A stretch of 64,000 nucleotides of DNA from Hemileia vastatrix (taxonomy: Eukaryota > Basidiomycota > Pucciniomycetes > Pucciniales > Zaghouaniaceae): NCBI GenBank assembly GCA_030280995.1, contig JASXTE010000017.1, forward strand, positions 15,614,498 through 15,678,497, written 5' to 3'. How positions within the stretch are numbered: the stretch's first letter is position 1; the number at the start of each line of letters is the position of its first letter. The translations under genes were made by a program, and so were the position numbers. Below, piece after piece: positions 43,082 through 53,178 of the stretch. The notes under the pieces are model-generated. The model made no database searches, was not told where the DNA came from, and worked only from the letters and a program-made list of their open reading frames with translations.

Positions 43082-44371
43082 TGTAGAGTAGACTCCTACA
43101 GTTGCCTTGCTGCAGGCAGAATCCAAGGGAGTTGGAAAAACAAAAAGAAATCCCTGTCCCTCTAAGTAAATGTAAGATTCAATTAACTAAGCTTGAAGAT
43201 CTTCTTGAAGAGTTGGATAAGTTGAAAATCTGAGAGAAAGATTTTGAAAGTGTTGGAAACCTATAATATAGAAAAAAATAAGTGCAATAAATGATTACAC
43301 CCCCAAAACAAATACCTTATACCAGATTACACTGATACAAGTCACAGAAAATACTTAGAACAAGCCGCAACACTTGCCCCAGAGACTGAAAAGTACAGTA
43401 AAGTGCCCCAGAAACTACCCTTGGGATGATCTGTTCATAGGTGCCTTATTAAAGGTCTGCCCCAGATTTACCCAGTTTCCCACCAAAATTAAAGAGTGTT
43501 CTTTATTATATTTTTATTTTATAAATTTTATAAGAAAAGAAATAAATTTGAGTCACCAAGGATGAGAGCTATCCAATGGTACCCTATATGTTGATATTTT
43601 TTATTATAATTGTTGTTATATGTTAAATATTGTTAATTATCAAAAAGACCCTTGTTATCGAAACTAAAGACAAAAAACATGTAGAAGACTCCAATTCTCC
43701 TCCTCTCGACCTTGTCAACAATACCCTACATGCATAGGATCTACAATAAACTATTGATCTAACAAGCATGATAAATTCTAACCAAAGTTTGCGACAATAG
43801 CCAAACTTTTCTGCAGTGACCAAACTATGCACTGGTGATCAGACTTTTCTACAGTGACCAAACTTTACCACAGTGATCACACTTTCCCATTGTGAGCAAA
43901 TTTTGCCACAATGAGCTCTTTTTGCCATAATGAGCTAATTTTGACATAATGAGCTAATTTGGCCAGAGTGAGTTAATCTTTTCACCATAACCAAACTTTT
44001 CCACAATGACAGAATTTTTCCAGTACACTTCGCTTTTGCACTGGAAAATCACCGGAGCAAACTGGAGCGCACCGGAAAAAAAATGGCTACTCCATGAGCA
44101 CACTGCATCCACCAAAAATACCAAGAGGGCCCTAGAAAATCCAGTAAAACCAATACCCAATCCATGAAACCATCAAATAACAGTAGGAATACCAACATAT
44201 ATCCATTCCAAAACACCATAAATCCTCCAAAAATAACTATAAATCCACCCAAAAAAAACTCCAGTTAGCTCCCTTCAACCAAATTAACACCCGCTAACAC
44301 CATGATTTTCTTCCAACCAAGGTCCAATCAAATTTTCACCTAAGTAGCCTACCCAGATTTTAAAAGCCACA
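43082..44371 (-). repeat. Element F 5' LTR
   Basis: About 1290 bp, from TGTAGAGTAGACTCC to TAGCCTACCCAGATTTTAAA and AGCCACA, parallel to the E LTR end GGCCTACCCAGG...CCACA. It contains the CTATCCAATGGTAC word common to this LTR family. The right boundary is assigned by that similarity. Confidence 0.65.
43795..44011. repeat. Degenerate ~26-bp tandem repeats in the F LTR
   Basis: Eight or nine units of the form CCAAACTTTTCCACAGTGA, drifting to GCCATAATGAGCTAATTTT. Units are visible at about 43810, 43838, 43858, 43882, 43907, 43927, 43946 and 43990. Confidence 0.7.
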
Positions 44372-44507
44372 CTGGGAAATGCTATTTTATCATTTTAGTT
44401 TATTTTATTTTTATTTTCTTTAATTTCATTTTTTATCTTTTTATTCTCATTATTTCCCTTAATTTATGTTTCTTATTTCAAATTTTTTAAAAAACATTTT
44501 TAAGGTG

Positions 44508-44583
44508 TATCCACATCAAGGTGCACTTGGATGTGGGCAAGGTATCAGGGGATCAGCTCATCAATTAGCTGGGGGATACCATT
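44508..44583 (+). repeat. Conserved ~75-bp module (inverted copy of 38391-38466)
   Basis: TATCCACATCAAGGTGCACT and GGGATCAGCTCATCAATTAG, ending GCTGGGGGATACCAT. The reverse complement lies in element E. 44372-44507 and 44584-44872 are low-complexity T-rich, then A-rich with AAAAAGAAAAAAAAAG runs, without genes. Confidence 0.8.
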
Positions 44584-44872
44584 TGTATTATTTTTTATAT
44601 TTTATTTTATTTCATTTATTTTTATTTTATTTTATTTATCAATTTTTAATTTTAGTATATTAGTATTAAAAAAATTAAAAAAATTAAAAAAAAAATTAAA
44701 ATAAAATTAAAATAAATATAAAAATTTAAAAAAAAAAAATTTTTTTAAATTAAAATTAAAAAGAAAAGAAAAAAAAAAGAAAAAAAAAAGAAAAAAAAAA
44801 GAAAAAAAATATATATATTAGAATTTATAGTTAATAATTGTTTTTATTATTATTATTATTATTTATTTATTA

Positions 44873-47615
44873 TTATGTTGCTAATCTTTTTGCAGGAGCT
44901 AATTGTCTGGATGAGGAAGCTTCTGGAGGCTGGTCTGGATTATGATGTTGTTTTTGTTTTTTGTTGGGGTTGTGGGAAGCACTGTGTTCTTTGAAGTGCA
45001 TCCTGCTGGAGAGATTATATGGATTGTAATAGGCAGGAATTGGATTAGAGGGAAGTTCAGAGGAGGAAGAAGAAGAGGCAGGAATGGAGTGCTGGAAGGT
45101 GTGCTTAATGATCCTAGACATCTTCCATTGGTTGTCCAACAGGCGCTTTCTCAGGGATTTTTCAAAGTCATTCAAAGGTACATGGAGGGCAAAGGCTTTT
45201 AGCATGCTGGAACACATGGTGCTTAGGTGTTGTTTCATGTCTCCATAATCCAGTGTCAAAGAAGTTTCTAGAGGTTGGCCAACTCCAATAGCAGATTCAG
45301 GAGGAGGGGTGCCAACTAGACAAGAAGAATTGGATCAGTAATTATTTTTGTTGAAGAAATGGGATGAAATAATTTGGTACTTACAGATTGGTAGCTCATC
45401 AAATTTGTAAGCAGCCGGAATTTGGACTTCTGAAGAATTTGGAATGGTCATAGTAGGTGGATCAATCAGGGAAAGATATGGATTCTCTTGGTCTTCCTCT
45501 GAAAGATTTTGAGAAGGTGAACTAGGAGGCTGATGTTCCTGGGGCCTAGTTGGAGCAGTGGGATTGTTGTTGTTGTTGTTGTGGTTAATATCTCTGTTGG
45601 AATCAGCTGGAGGAGGTTCTGGTGATGGAGTACCAGGGTTGTTAAAAGATGGAGCAGGAGAGGGTGATTTGGAAGCAGATTGATCTCTTCTGGATGGAGC
45701 TTTTGAGGGAATGGAACTGTCAGAAGAATAGTTGGCTGACAGAGGAGATGTCAGTATAGTCTAGTATATAAGTATGATATAATAGTATTTATTTATGGTC
45801 CTACTACTTATTGATAAATAATTTAGTGATTAAACCTCAGGGGAAGACTAATAGAATAGTTATACTCAAATAAAACTCACAATACTTGGATTTAAATGTG
45901 TGCTAGTGGTGGAAAATAGATGAATAAAATATAGTTATAGCTTATATAAAGATAATATCAATTTATAATGGCTTTACAATATATTTCTAAATGTTAATAA
46001 TTGTATAATAGTGTTTGTTGGAGTTGTAGTAATTGAATGATGATAATAAACCGTCAAAATCCCTCCTTACTTATACCCAAATCCACTGGAGTGCACAGAC
46101 CTTCAATCTAGATGATGTCACTGCTATCCCCGGCAATTACAGCACTGTGAGGGCCCATCACCTCCCCATGGCGTCCACTTCAAGCAGTTTCAACACCCAG
46201 ACCTCCAGTAAGGACCCTCCATCACTATTAATAATAACACTGATCCAAACCATAAATAGAAAACCCAGATAAAAGCGGATACCATAAAGAAACAGGTAAA
46301 ATAAATAATCAAAAAGAGATTTAATGAAACTAAAAGCATATAAAGGAAACAAATAAAATGTCCAAGCCCCCAATAACATCCCCAAGCATCCATATTAACC
46401 CAGAAACATCCTTTAAACCCATAAATCCGTGAATAACCATCCAAGGAAGTAATTTTAGTTGTCCAAACTGGGTGTATGCGCCTGATATAGGTATCTATGC
46501 TTCTGTAGGCGTTGTGAGTCCACTGATTTCGTCCATATGACCTAAAATAAGCAGAAAAACAAAGGTTATAGGCTATTAAGGGACTAAAACCCACTTATAT
46601 ACCTAAATATACATAATATACTGCATATTTCACTGAATATGAGATTTATGTATACATATAAGCTTATGTATGTCAATAATTACTTCATATCACTTAAGAT
46701 AAGTATATTATGACTCCATTAACACCTTAATAAATATTATTAGGCCATGGATAAGCTATTTAAACTATTATAAGTTATATAATAGAATAATAATTATATA
46801 TATATATCATAAAATAATATATATTATTATTTTAACCTTGTTTTTAAGATATAAGCTTAATCTACTTAAGGTTATCTTATTTTAAGCATAAGAAATACTC
46901 AGTCCTAAGGATATTTAGGCTGACAGGAGAGGTGTAGTTTTGTTGTCTTGACTGGGGACAAAGTTGTTGCTTTGGTGCAGTGTTGGGTGATCTGGGTGCT
47001 TCCTGGGGTCCTATGGCAGGTCTCCTAGAAGTTTGGGAAAATTTGGAGTTTTTGAACCTTGGAAGGGTTGGCTGCATTGCTCTGGGAGCAGTGGGAGGTA
47101 ATTGTGTGGAGTTTTTTTCGTTTATTGGTTGAATTTGGCTGTTTTCTGGTTATTTTTGGAGGTTTTGAGCCTGATTTTTACTGTCTAGTGAGGTGGGCGG
47201 GCCGCCTGGACGCGGTCTAGAAGCCTAGGAGCTGATTTTGAAGCTTTTGGAGCTAATTTAGCAGAGATAAAAGTAGTTTCTTGGGAAGAGTTCTGGAAGC
47301 TGAGCTTCTGGATCTTCTGGAAGGTGCTGAAGATAAAGAGGAAGAGGAAGGACCCAGCTCTGGGGATCTGGTAAGGGATCTGGAGATGTATTTATGAGAA
47401 GGTGAAGGAGGATGAATAGGGTAGTTGGAATCTCTGTCACATTTTTTCTTTTTGGAGTAACAAGAATCACAAGCTCTGTTGTAGAATTTGGCTTCAGGAG
47501 TTGGAATAGTGAATGGGCAAGGTCTGAAAATGTGGATGCACTGTTTGCAGGCATAGTCCTTGGGAGCAGTGAAGCAAGGAAGAGTAGGGGGGTCAACATC
47601 AGGGGATCCAGCCAT
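44873..47615 (-). pseudogene. Zn2Cys6-like gene, antisense in element G, split by a solo LTR
   Basis: 5' part 47253-47615 (MAGSPDVDPPTLPC) has ACKQCIHIFRPC and ACDSCYSKKKKCDRD: CX2CX6C, 15 residues, CX2CX6C, the spacing of fungal binuclear zinc clusters with a longer linker and the basic half second. A Ser/Pro-rich stretch follows. After a non-coding or spliced gap (47150-47252) the frame reads PRSPNTAPKQQLCPQSRQQN, is broken by the solo LTR 45749-46925, and resumes in phase at PLSANYSSDSSIPSKAPSRR. An intron at about 45318-45384 (GTAAGT...TCTAG) joins DELPIF to GTPPPESAIGVGQPLE. It ends LAPAKRLAT at 44873-44875. Such clusters bind DNA in fungal regulators; the role here is unknown. Joining the 5' part to the rest as one gene is inference. 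Confidence 0.55.
45749..46925 (-). repeat. Solo LTR with 5-bp target duplication
   Basis: 1177 bp, TGTCAGTATAG to TTTAGGCTGACA, flanked by GGAGA at 45744-45748 and GGAGA at 46926-46930. The ends match the TGTCAGCC/CTGACA style of elements A and C, but the body is different. It contains no pol or gag. It interrupts a coding frame that is continuous when the LTR and one GGAGA are ignored. Confidence 0.9.
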
Positions 47616-47769
47616 GATCTGTGGTGAGAAAAGATGATGGAAAGAGATAGGAAGGAGATTTTTGTCAGTGATGGGTAGATGATGAAGTGAAGGTGGAAGT
47701 TCAGCAGGTTGGCTGTAGAGGTATTCTGTATGAAACTGGTTGCATCTATTTTATGAGAAATTCTGTCAG

Positions 47770-48240
47770 TCCATCAAGACTTTAAACTGAAATCTGGTTT
47801 CTGATAGTCCTCCAAGACTTTAAACTGGCTGGTTTCAAGACTTTATCAAGATTAGTCTGTCAAGACTTTAAACTGAACACTTTGTAGTCTCCCAAGAATT
47901 TAAACTGAGGATTGTTGTCGGTTCAGTCCCCCAAGACTATAAACTGAGGAATGGATTTTGTTGTTAGAATCGGTTTTGAAAGATTGGTGGAGGGTATCCA
48001 CAGGGGGAGCCTCCGAATTCAGCAAAGGCAAGTTTGGGGGTAATTGATGGGCTGGCAGCTCTATTCACAATTACCCCAAAATGTCAGTTTTTTCTCTGTG
48101 TCTTAATGTGGTTGATCTCTGATTCTGGGTTTATGATTTAGGTTTTGAGTCCCCCAAGACTTTAAACTGAGGGTTTTTTGAGTCCCCCGAGACTATAAAA
48201 TGAGGATGGTCCCCCAAGACTTAAAACTGAGGGTTGTTTT
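47770..48240 (+). repeat. Minisatellite of element G (inverted relative to E)
   Basis: Eight copies of CCCCCAAGACTTTAAACTG-like units at about 47775, 47811, 47861, 47886, 47927, 48150, 48182 and 48208, the complement of the element E unit. A 50-bp GGGGGTAATTGATGGGCTGG module lies between them. Confidence 0.85.
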
Positions 48241-48515
48241 GTGGTTACATCCTATAAAGGGTGTGGTCAATTTTTCTTTTCTGAATCAAACTCAAGTACT
48301 AGTGGAATTACAGAGGGAATAAAGAGATGAAATGAAGTGTTCAGAATTAGCCTTTAACTGGTGAATGAGGTGTCTTCTGTTCTCAATGTCCTGTGGATCT
48401 CTAGCAGGAGTGGATTGGAAGTAGTGAAGCAGAAGTTGTTTCTGTTGGGATGTGTGTTGTTGGAACTTGGCCTTGATAGTGGGAAAGTTGTTTGGTGTTG
48501 GTGGTGCAATGGATC

Positions 48516-48932
48516 CTACATTGTTATCATCACTATCAGAAGATGGAGGAACTGAGAAGTCATCAGCTTTAAAGTTGAAGGAAGAAATGAAAGTTCTTTA
48601 CCATCAGATGGACCAGGGATGGTGGAACTTGTTGTTTTATGGGTTGTGGCACTCTTCTTGGAAGGGTGAAGCTTTTTGATTAATCTGGGTATCAGGATGG
48701 ATGGCCTAGATCTTTTGGTGCTGGTAGAAGATAGACCAGGTTGAGGTGGAGGTGAATCTGTTGCAGAAGATAATGGACCAGGTCTGTAGCAAGGCTTCTT
48801 TCTAGATTGGCAGACATTGAAGGACGTTCTGTATGGATGGACAGGTGGTGTCATGGCGCAGATTAGATTACTGTCAATGCAGTATTGGCAAGGACCCATT
48901 TCAGAGGCATGTTTGGGAAGAAGGTTGAACAT
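48516..48932 (-). pseudogene. Second Zn2Cys6-like ORF, antisense in element G
   Basis: Open from within the LTR to 48516; plausible starts are the Met at 48932 (MFNLLPKHASEM) or 48899. PCQYCIDSNLICAM gives CX2CX6C. The second half reads SFNVCQSRKKPCYRPG, where the first Cys of CX2CX6C is Phe. A Ser/Thr/Pro/Lys-rich tail follows (PSILIPRLIKKLHPSKKSAT). It is paralogous to the 47.3-47.6 kb cluster and probably broken, since one ligand is missing. 48241-48515 has no other gene. Confidence 0.45.
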
Positions 48933-48966
48933 GGTGGTTTGATGAAGAAAGAATGTGTACATTCTT

Positions 48967-48980
48967 AATTTTAGGGAGGA
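48967..48980 (+). promoter_or_regulatory. Polypurine tract of element G
   Basis: AATTTTAGGGAGGA directly precedes the LTR start TGTGGTCTTCC. The upstream GAATGTGTACATTCTT also resembles element E at the same place. Confidence 0.65.
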
Positions 48981-50063
48981 TGTGGTCTTCCAACATTGGC
49001 AGGGGCCTTTGTTGTGTGATTTGGCACTGTTTGTGCATGTGTTAATTGACATCTGTTAAGGAATTGGGTATTTTTCTGGTTTTATTCCGTGGATATTGGG
49101 TCTGCGGGTATGTGGGTACTATCATTGGATAGCCCTGGCTTTTCTCTATGTTTTATGTCATGAAGACATTTTTCATATTCTAAGTTTTAAGGGGTCATTT
49201 CCTCATTTTTCATTTATAAAAGATAGCTGTTTAATTTTGTTTTTTGTGTTTTATGGGCTAACCTTAAGTCTTAGGGTTAAGTTCTTAGTACCATTGGATA
49301 GGGATAATTTTTCTCTATATTTCATGTCATAATGTTGTTATAGTGAAATTCCGTGTTTTAAAGGTTTTAGTAGTTGTAGCTAATTTTTCTAAGTAGATTA
49401 GTTGTTTTTATTGGTTTTATGGCTTCAGGGAGGCCGGCGGCACCTCCGACGTCAGGCAGCCCACCCACCTCTGTTTTAGAAGGTTGGGGAGCGCTTCTGG
49501 AAGGTTTTTTATTCAATTTGGCGGGTACAGGCACCAGATTTGTGGGTGTGCATGGACTCTTAGATAGTGGTCTGTGTGTACATAGTGAAAAATACAGTTT
49601 GGGGCAACCTTAATTATCATACAACCATATGGAGGTGATATCCTTGTTCCTCACTCAGTTTTTACTGTTTTCTGGCCACAATTTGGCTGTGTTTGTTGCA
49701 AGTGAGTTCTTCATTTAACTTAACTTTGGCAACTGTTTTCTCTGTTATAGTCTTGCAAGCTATAGCAAGTATTATTGCTGTCTCTGGTGTGGATTTGCAG
49801 CCTACATCAAGTATCTTTTCTTTCTCTGGTGTGGACATTGGTCTACATTTCAGTTCTTTGGTCTGGTAGTCTGTCTGGGGACTACTTTTTTGGCTCATCA
49901 AGCATTCAAGTGTGTTGAAAAGGGGCTTTAGCAAAACAGGAACCAACTTACTTTAGCAAGTAAATCTCACTCTATTTTTCTAAAGGGACAGGGGATTTTC
50001 TCTCTGGTTTTTCTCCAACTCCCTTGGTCAAGGCCTATAGCTAGTACTATAGGATTGTCTACA
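48981..50063 (+). repeat. Element G 3' LTR inserted in Harbinger copy H1
   Basis: 1083 bp, TGTGGTCTTCCAACATTGGC to GTACTATAGGATTGTCTACA. Contains the GC-rich block (49430-49480). It matches the D LTR and the fragment at 20437-20961. No primer binding site follows on the right, so it is a 3' (or solo) LTR. The right edge interrupts the transposase of H1 after its CHDSS motif. Confidence 0.88.
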
Positions 50064-50854
50064 ACGGAAGAGTCATGACATGATACAGGGCAGCCACTTT
50101 GAAAAACATTAAATTTTTTATTGAAATTGCATATAAGTTGAACAGCAATAGGGTATCTAGGAGGAAGATAAAAAGTTAGTTCATGAATGATGAGAAATTG
50201 GAGAAGTATTTGAATAAACCTTTTTTTAAAATCAAAAATATGGTTTCCATTATGAGCAGACTTTTGACTCAAAGGTATAGTTGTGCCATCAAAAAAACCT
50301 ACACAGCCAGGTTAGCCTTCAGCTTGTATTACTTGAGGGGATTCAAGTCACTCTTCTGGAGTTGTCCAAGAAAGTGTTTGAGACTTAAGGGAAAGGATAG
50401 CAATAATACAAAACTTGGTGTATAATATCATTGTACCATATTCTATGTTAAATAGATTATCCAAACGTCTTACTGCAGCACCATTTCTTTTTGAGCCAAA
50501 GTGACATTGTGCAATGGCAATTTGAATGGCAGGATTACACTGTTTGTTATGGGAATTGTTATGAAAGATAGGATTTTCATAGATGAGTTGATAAAGTTTG
50601 AAGAAAGAATTTGGAGAAGTCCTAAATAGTTGAGTGAAGTTTAGTTGAGGAATGTTAAGAATGGAGCGGAGATCATATTGGGGATCATGATGAAGATTTG
50701 GCCCCCTGGCAATGAGGTAATGCTTTTTGGAAAGAAAACTCAAATAGGCTAAAGTATCTTCCAAGTCAGAGTCAGATTTATAGTAGAGAACTAGAAATAA
50801 AGTGATAGCATTCATAGAGGAGTGAATTATCTGTCTAGTAAAGTGGTGCTTCAT
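50064..50854 (-). pseudogene. Harbinger (HARBI1-like) transposase of H1
   Basis: ATG at 50852-50854 (MKHHFTRQIIHSSMN). The helical N-terminal domain NFTQLFRTSPNSFFKLYQL is followed by the first DDE Asp in GCVGFFDGTTIPL. Stops occur at TGA (about 50346) and TAA (about 50311). An intron at 50157-50219 (GTTTAT donor, ACTAAC branch site, CCTAG acceptor, 63 nt) joins K-R to YPIAVQLICNFNKKF. It ends at GCPVSCHDSSV at the LTR; the rest of the DDE domain is missing. Confidence 0.82.
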
Positions 50855-51251
50855 TGTTGTCAGTAGTATAGGTTGTCAGTAGAAGGTTTAGTTGATGAGT
50901 GGGAAGTGAGAATTCACTGCCAAATATGCAGTTGGTTTGTGTAGATAGAAATAAAACTTAAGTGTTTTCCACAAAATTTAAGTAGCATAGAGTGAGGAGA
51001 GACTTAAGGATGGCATCAGCAACTATAAGTCATGTGACTTTCTGAAAAATCCATCATGGATGTGATGAGTTTGGGATCAGGAATTAGGAATGGAAATCAG
51101 GGTATAAGAGGCGGGATAATGCATTATTGTGGATTCCTTATCCACTAGCCCTGGTTCTAGTGGATAAGAATCATCTGCAATTAATAATTTCTGATCCCGG
51201 GAAAAAAAATTCCTAATCCCTAATTGCAGATCTCTGAACATTGATACCCCC
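50064..51251 (-). mobile_element. Harbinger copy H1, left part lost
   Basis: The right end reads (minus strand) GGGGGTATCAATGTTCAGAG, like H2 at 61861 and H3 at 61310, with subterminal inverted CTTATCCACTAG / CTAGTGGATAAG. Next comes a transposase gene (50854 to 50064) cut by the G LTR. It is inserted in the RT of element D. A TAA lies outside the terminal repeat at 51252-51254, as expected for a 3-bp Harbinger target site. Confidence 0.8.
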
Positions 51252-51724
51252 TAATCAATGGATGGTCCTTTGATTCCACCATCATCAATAAAAATACCAG
51301 AATGAGTATGAACGTCATCCTGAAAAATTTAAGTTATTTGTGCTTGGTACACAACTACTGAATTAGTTTCTCATTTAGGCAACCTAGTGGGCTGAAATCT
51401 TCCCAGAGAAGTCTAAAAAGTTGTAAGTGGCGTTGAATTTTTATTAAGTTCTCTCTCATCATAACCACCCATAACATCACCCAAACCATAACACACCCTA
51501 CTTAAAAAAGATTCAACAAATTCCTCTGCACTTGGAGGAATACTAGCATCCTTGATAGTGACTCTATTCAAGGCTCTAAGATCATGGACCACCCTCAGCT
51601 TCAAATTCTGCTTCTTAATACAGAAAACTGGACTTGAGTAACTAGATGTTGAATGTTCATATAAACCAGTCCTGACTTTTTCCCTAACAATCTCTACAAA
51701 ATCATTCCTGATAGCAGCTGGAAT
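51252..51724 (-). pseudogene. pol: Element D RT fragment
   Basis: Reads PAAIRNDFVEIVREKVRTGL, SSPVFCIKKQNLKLRVVHDL, CYGLGDVMGGYDERELNKNS and then, past stops, HSGIFIDDGGIKGPSID, matching the FIDDG..KGP box after RT fingers in this fungal Gypsy group. Stops at 51413, 51370 and others. Cut by H1. Confidence 0.75.
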
Positions 51725-52711
51725 TTAAATAAGTTTGATTTGCCTAGGTTTGTGACAAACTTCAGTAATCAAGTAAGGTTCCCCATAAGAATGTTTCAAC
51801 ACACCCCTTTCCTCTTCAACAATTGCCACAGCCTTCTTCCTCAGCACAATAAAGTGCAACAACAACTTCTTTTCCTCATAAGACAACCACCCATCAGGAC
51901 CAGAATTAAAAACTTTTAGCCTTTCCACAGTCACCCTAGCTGTCTCTAAATAATCAGGAGGATTCTTCACCAGAGGAGTACAGTACGGATCTCTTGGCAA
52001 AGGAGGATTCAAACCTACAGGCATAGGCTCATTGACAGGCCTAATCTTCTGTGCTACCTTCTTACACTTTGCAGCTCCACCTTCCACTTGAGGGATCTTC
52101 AGGATATCTTCCCCACCAGAACTAGAACAAAAACCAAGAGCTTCCCCATTGCTCACATGTGTGGCCAAGGTAATGTTTTTAAAAGGTGTAGAAGAAACCG
52201 TAGCGGTACACAATTGGGAGGACTTACTTTTATTACTTAATCTCACCACTCCAAAACTTTTCCTCAATTCCACATCTTCATCTTCACTTCCATCTTTTAA
52301 ATCTTCAAATTTTGATTCATCTCCTGGATCACATCTTCTAAAATTGTGCAGTTTATCCTCATGCCAGAGGCTCAAAAACTGATCTTGCTGATCTTCTTTC
52401 TTCAAAAATTTGTGCAGTTTCACCTCATGCTGGAGGCCCAAAAATTGACCTTGCTGATCCACACCAAAAATTTTCTTTTCTTCTTTTTTAATTATCTTTA
52501 CATTTTTATCTTGATTTTCTTCAGTTATCTTGAAATTTTTCTTTTCTTTTCTTGAGTTTTCTTCTAACCTACAAAAATAACCAGGGGTTTTCCCAATTCT
52601 CATAGGTGTGGCCAAGATAATGTTTCTGAAAGGAGTAGAAGAAACCCTAGTGGTGCACTTACTTTTAGACCCCAATTTCACCACTCCACAGCTTTTCTGT
52701 ATATCTTTCAA
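51725..52711 (-). pseudogene. pol: Element D protease-RT linker with internal duplications
   Basis: 328 open codons. Residues 6-46 (KSCGVVKLGSKSK, VSSTPFRNIILAT) recur at 151-195 (KSFGVVRLSNKSK, VSSTPFKNITLAT). An 18-residue unit DQQGQFLGLQHEVKLHKF recurs as DQQDQFLSLWHEDKLHNF. The last ~90 residues (LETARVTVERLKVF, EEERGVLKHSYGEPYLI) are the usual N-terminal extension of RT. A TAA separates it from the RT fragment. 52712-53178 is degenerate linker. Confidence 0.7.
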
Positions 52712-53178
52712 TAAAGATATATAACCAATCTTCTTATTTGAACTTGAATTAAAAATAATTGAAAATTTTGAGAGAGAACAGATACTTAATAAAAAACTTG
52801 AAGAATATTTTCAGAGAAGAGAAACATTAAAAAGAGAAAGTTGAAAATTTACTTGGTATATCTCCAAGGGAGCTGACCTACTACAACCTGGAATTTCCTC
52901 ATCTTGGGAAGAAGATGTAGCACTAGGGTGATCAGCCCTCATCACTCTAAAAAAGACAAACTCCCACTAGAGCCTGAGCCACACTCCAAAAATCAAGAGG
53001 CGGTACCCACTTCTCTTCTTCTCCTACAACAGTCCAAGAACTGGAAAACTGAAGACAAGCCTAGCCTGGCCTCCCAACCATCCTCTCCAGAGGATGATAA
53101 CCTCATGTGAAGTCTCCTTTCATCTTCACCAGTCAACTCCAAACTGATTCCCAAATCAAATTGATAGCCAATTCTTGC

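Larger units (their letters stand above)
44372..50063 (+). mobile_element. Element G: 3' part of an E-like element carrying antisense ORFs
   Basis: Ends in an LTR at 48981-50063, oriented opposite to E, preceded by the E-type polypurine tract. The non-coding modules of E occur here in the same relative order but inverted: the GGTATCCCCCAGC module (44508-44583), the 22-bp minisatellite (47770-48240) and the GGGGTAATTGATGGGCTGGC module (about 48035-48085). Between them lies an antisense spliced gene that E lacks. There is no 5' LTR, gag or pol: the left edge directly meets the F LTR at 44371. Confidence 0.6.

Noticed and set aside
49967..50272. Continuous reading of the H1 transposase through the intron into the LTR
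   Set aside because: The frame is open through the 63-nt intron by chance; splice signals and H2 comparison show that the segment is intronic, and the tail after HDSS is LTR.
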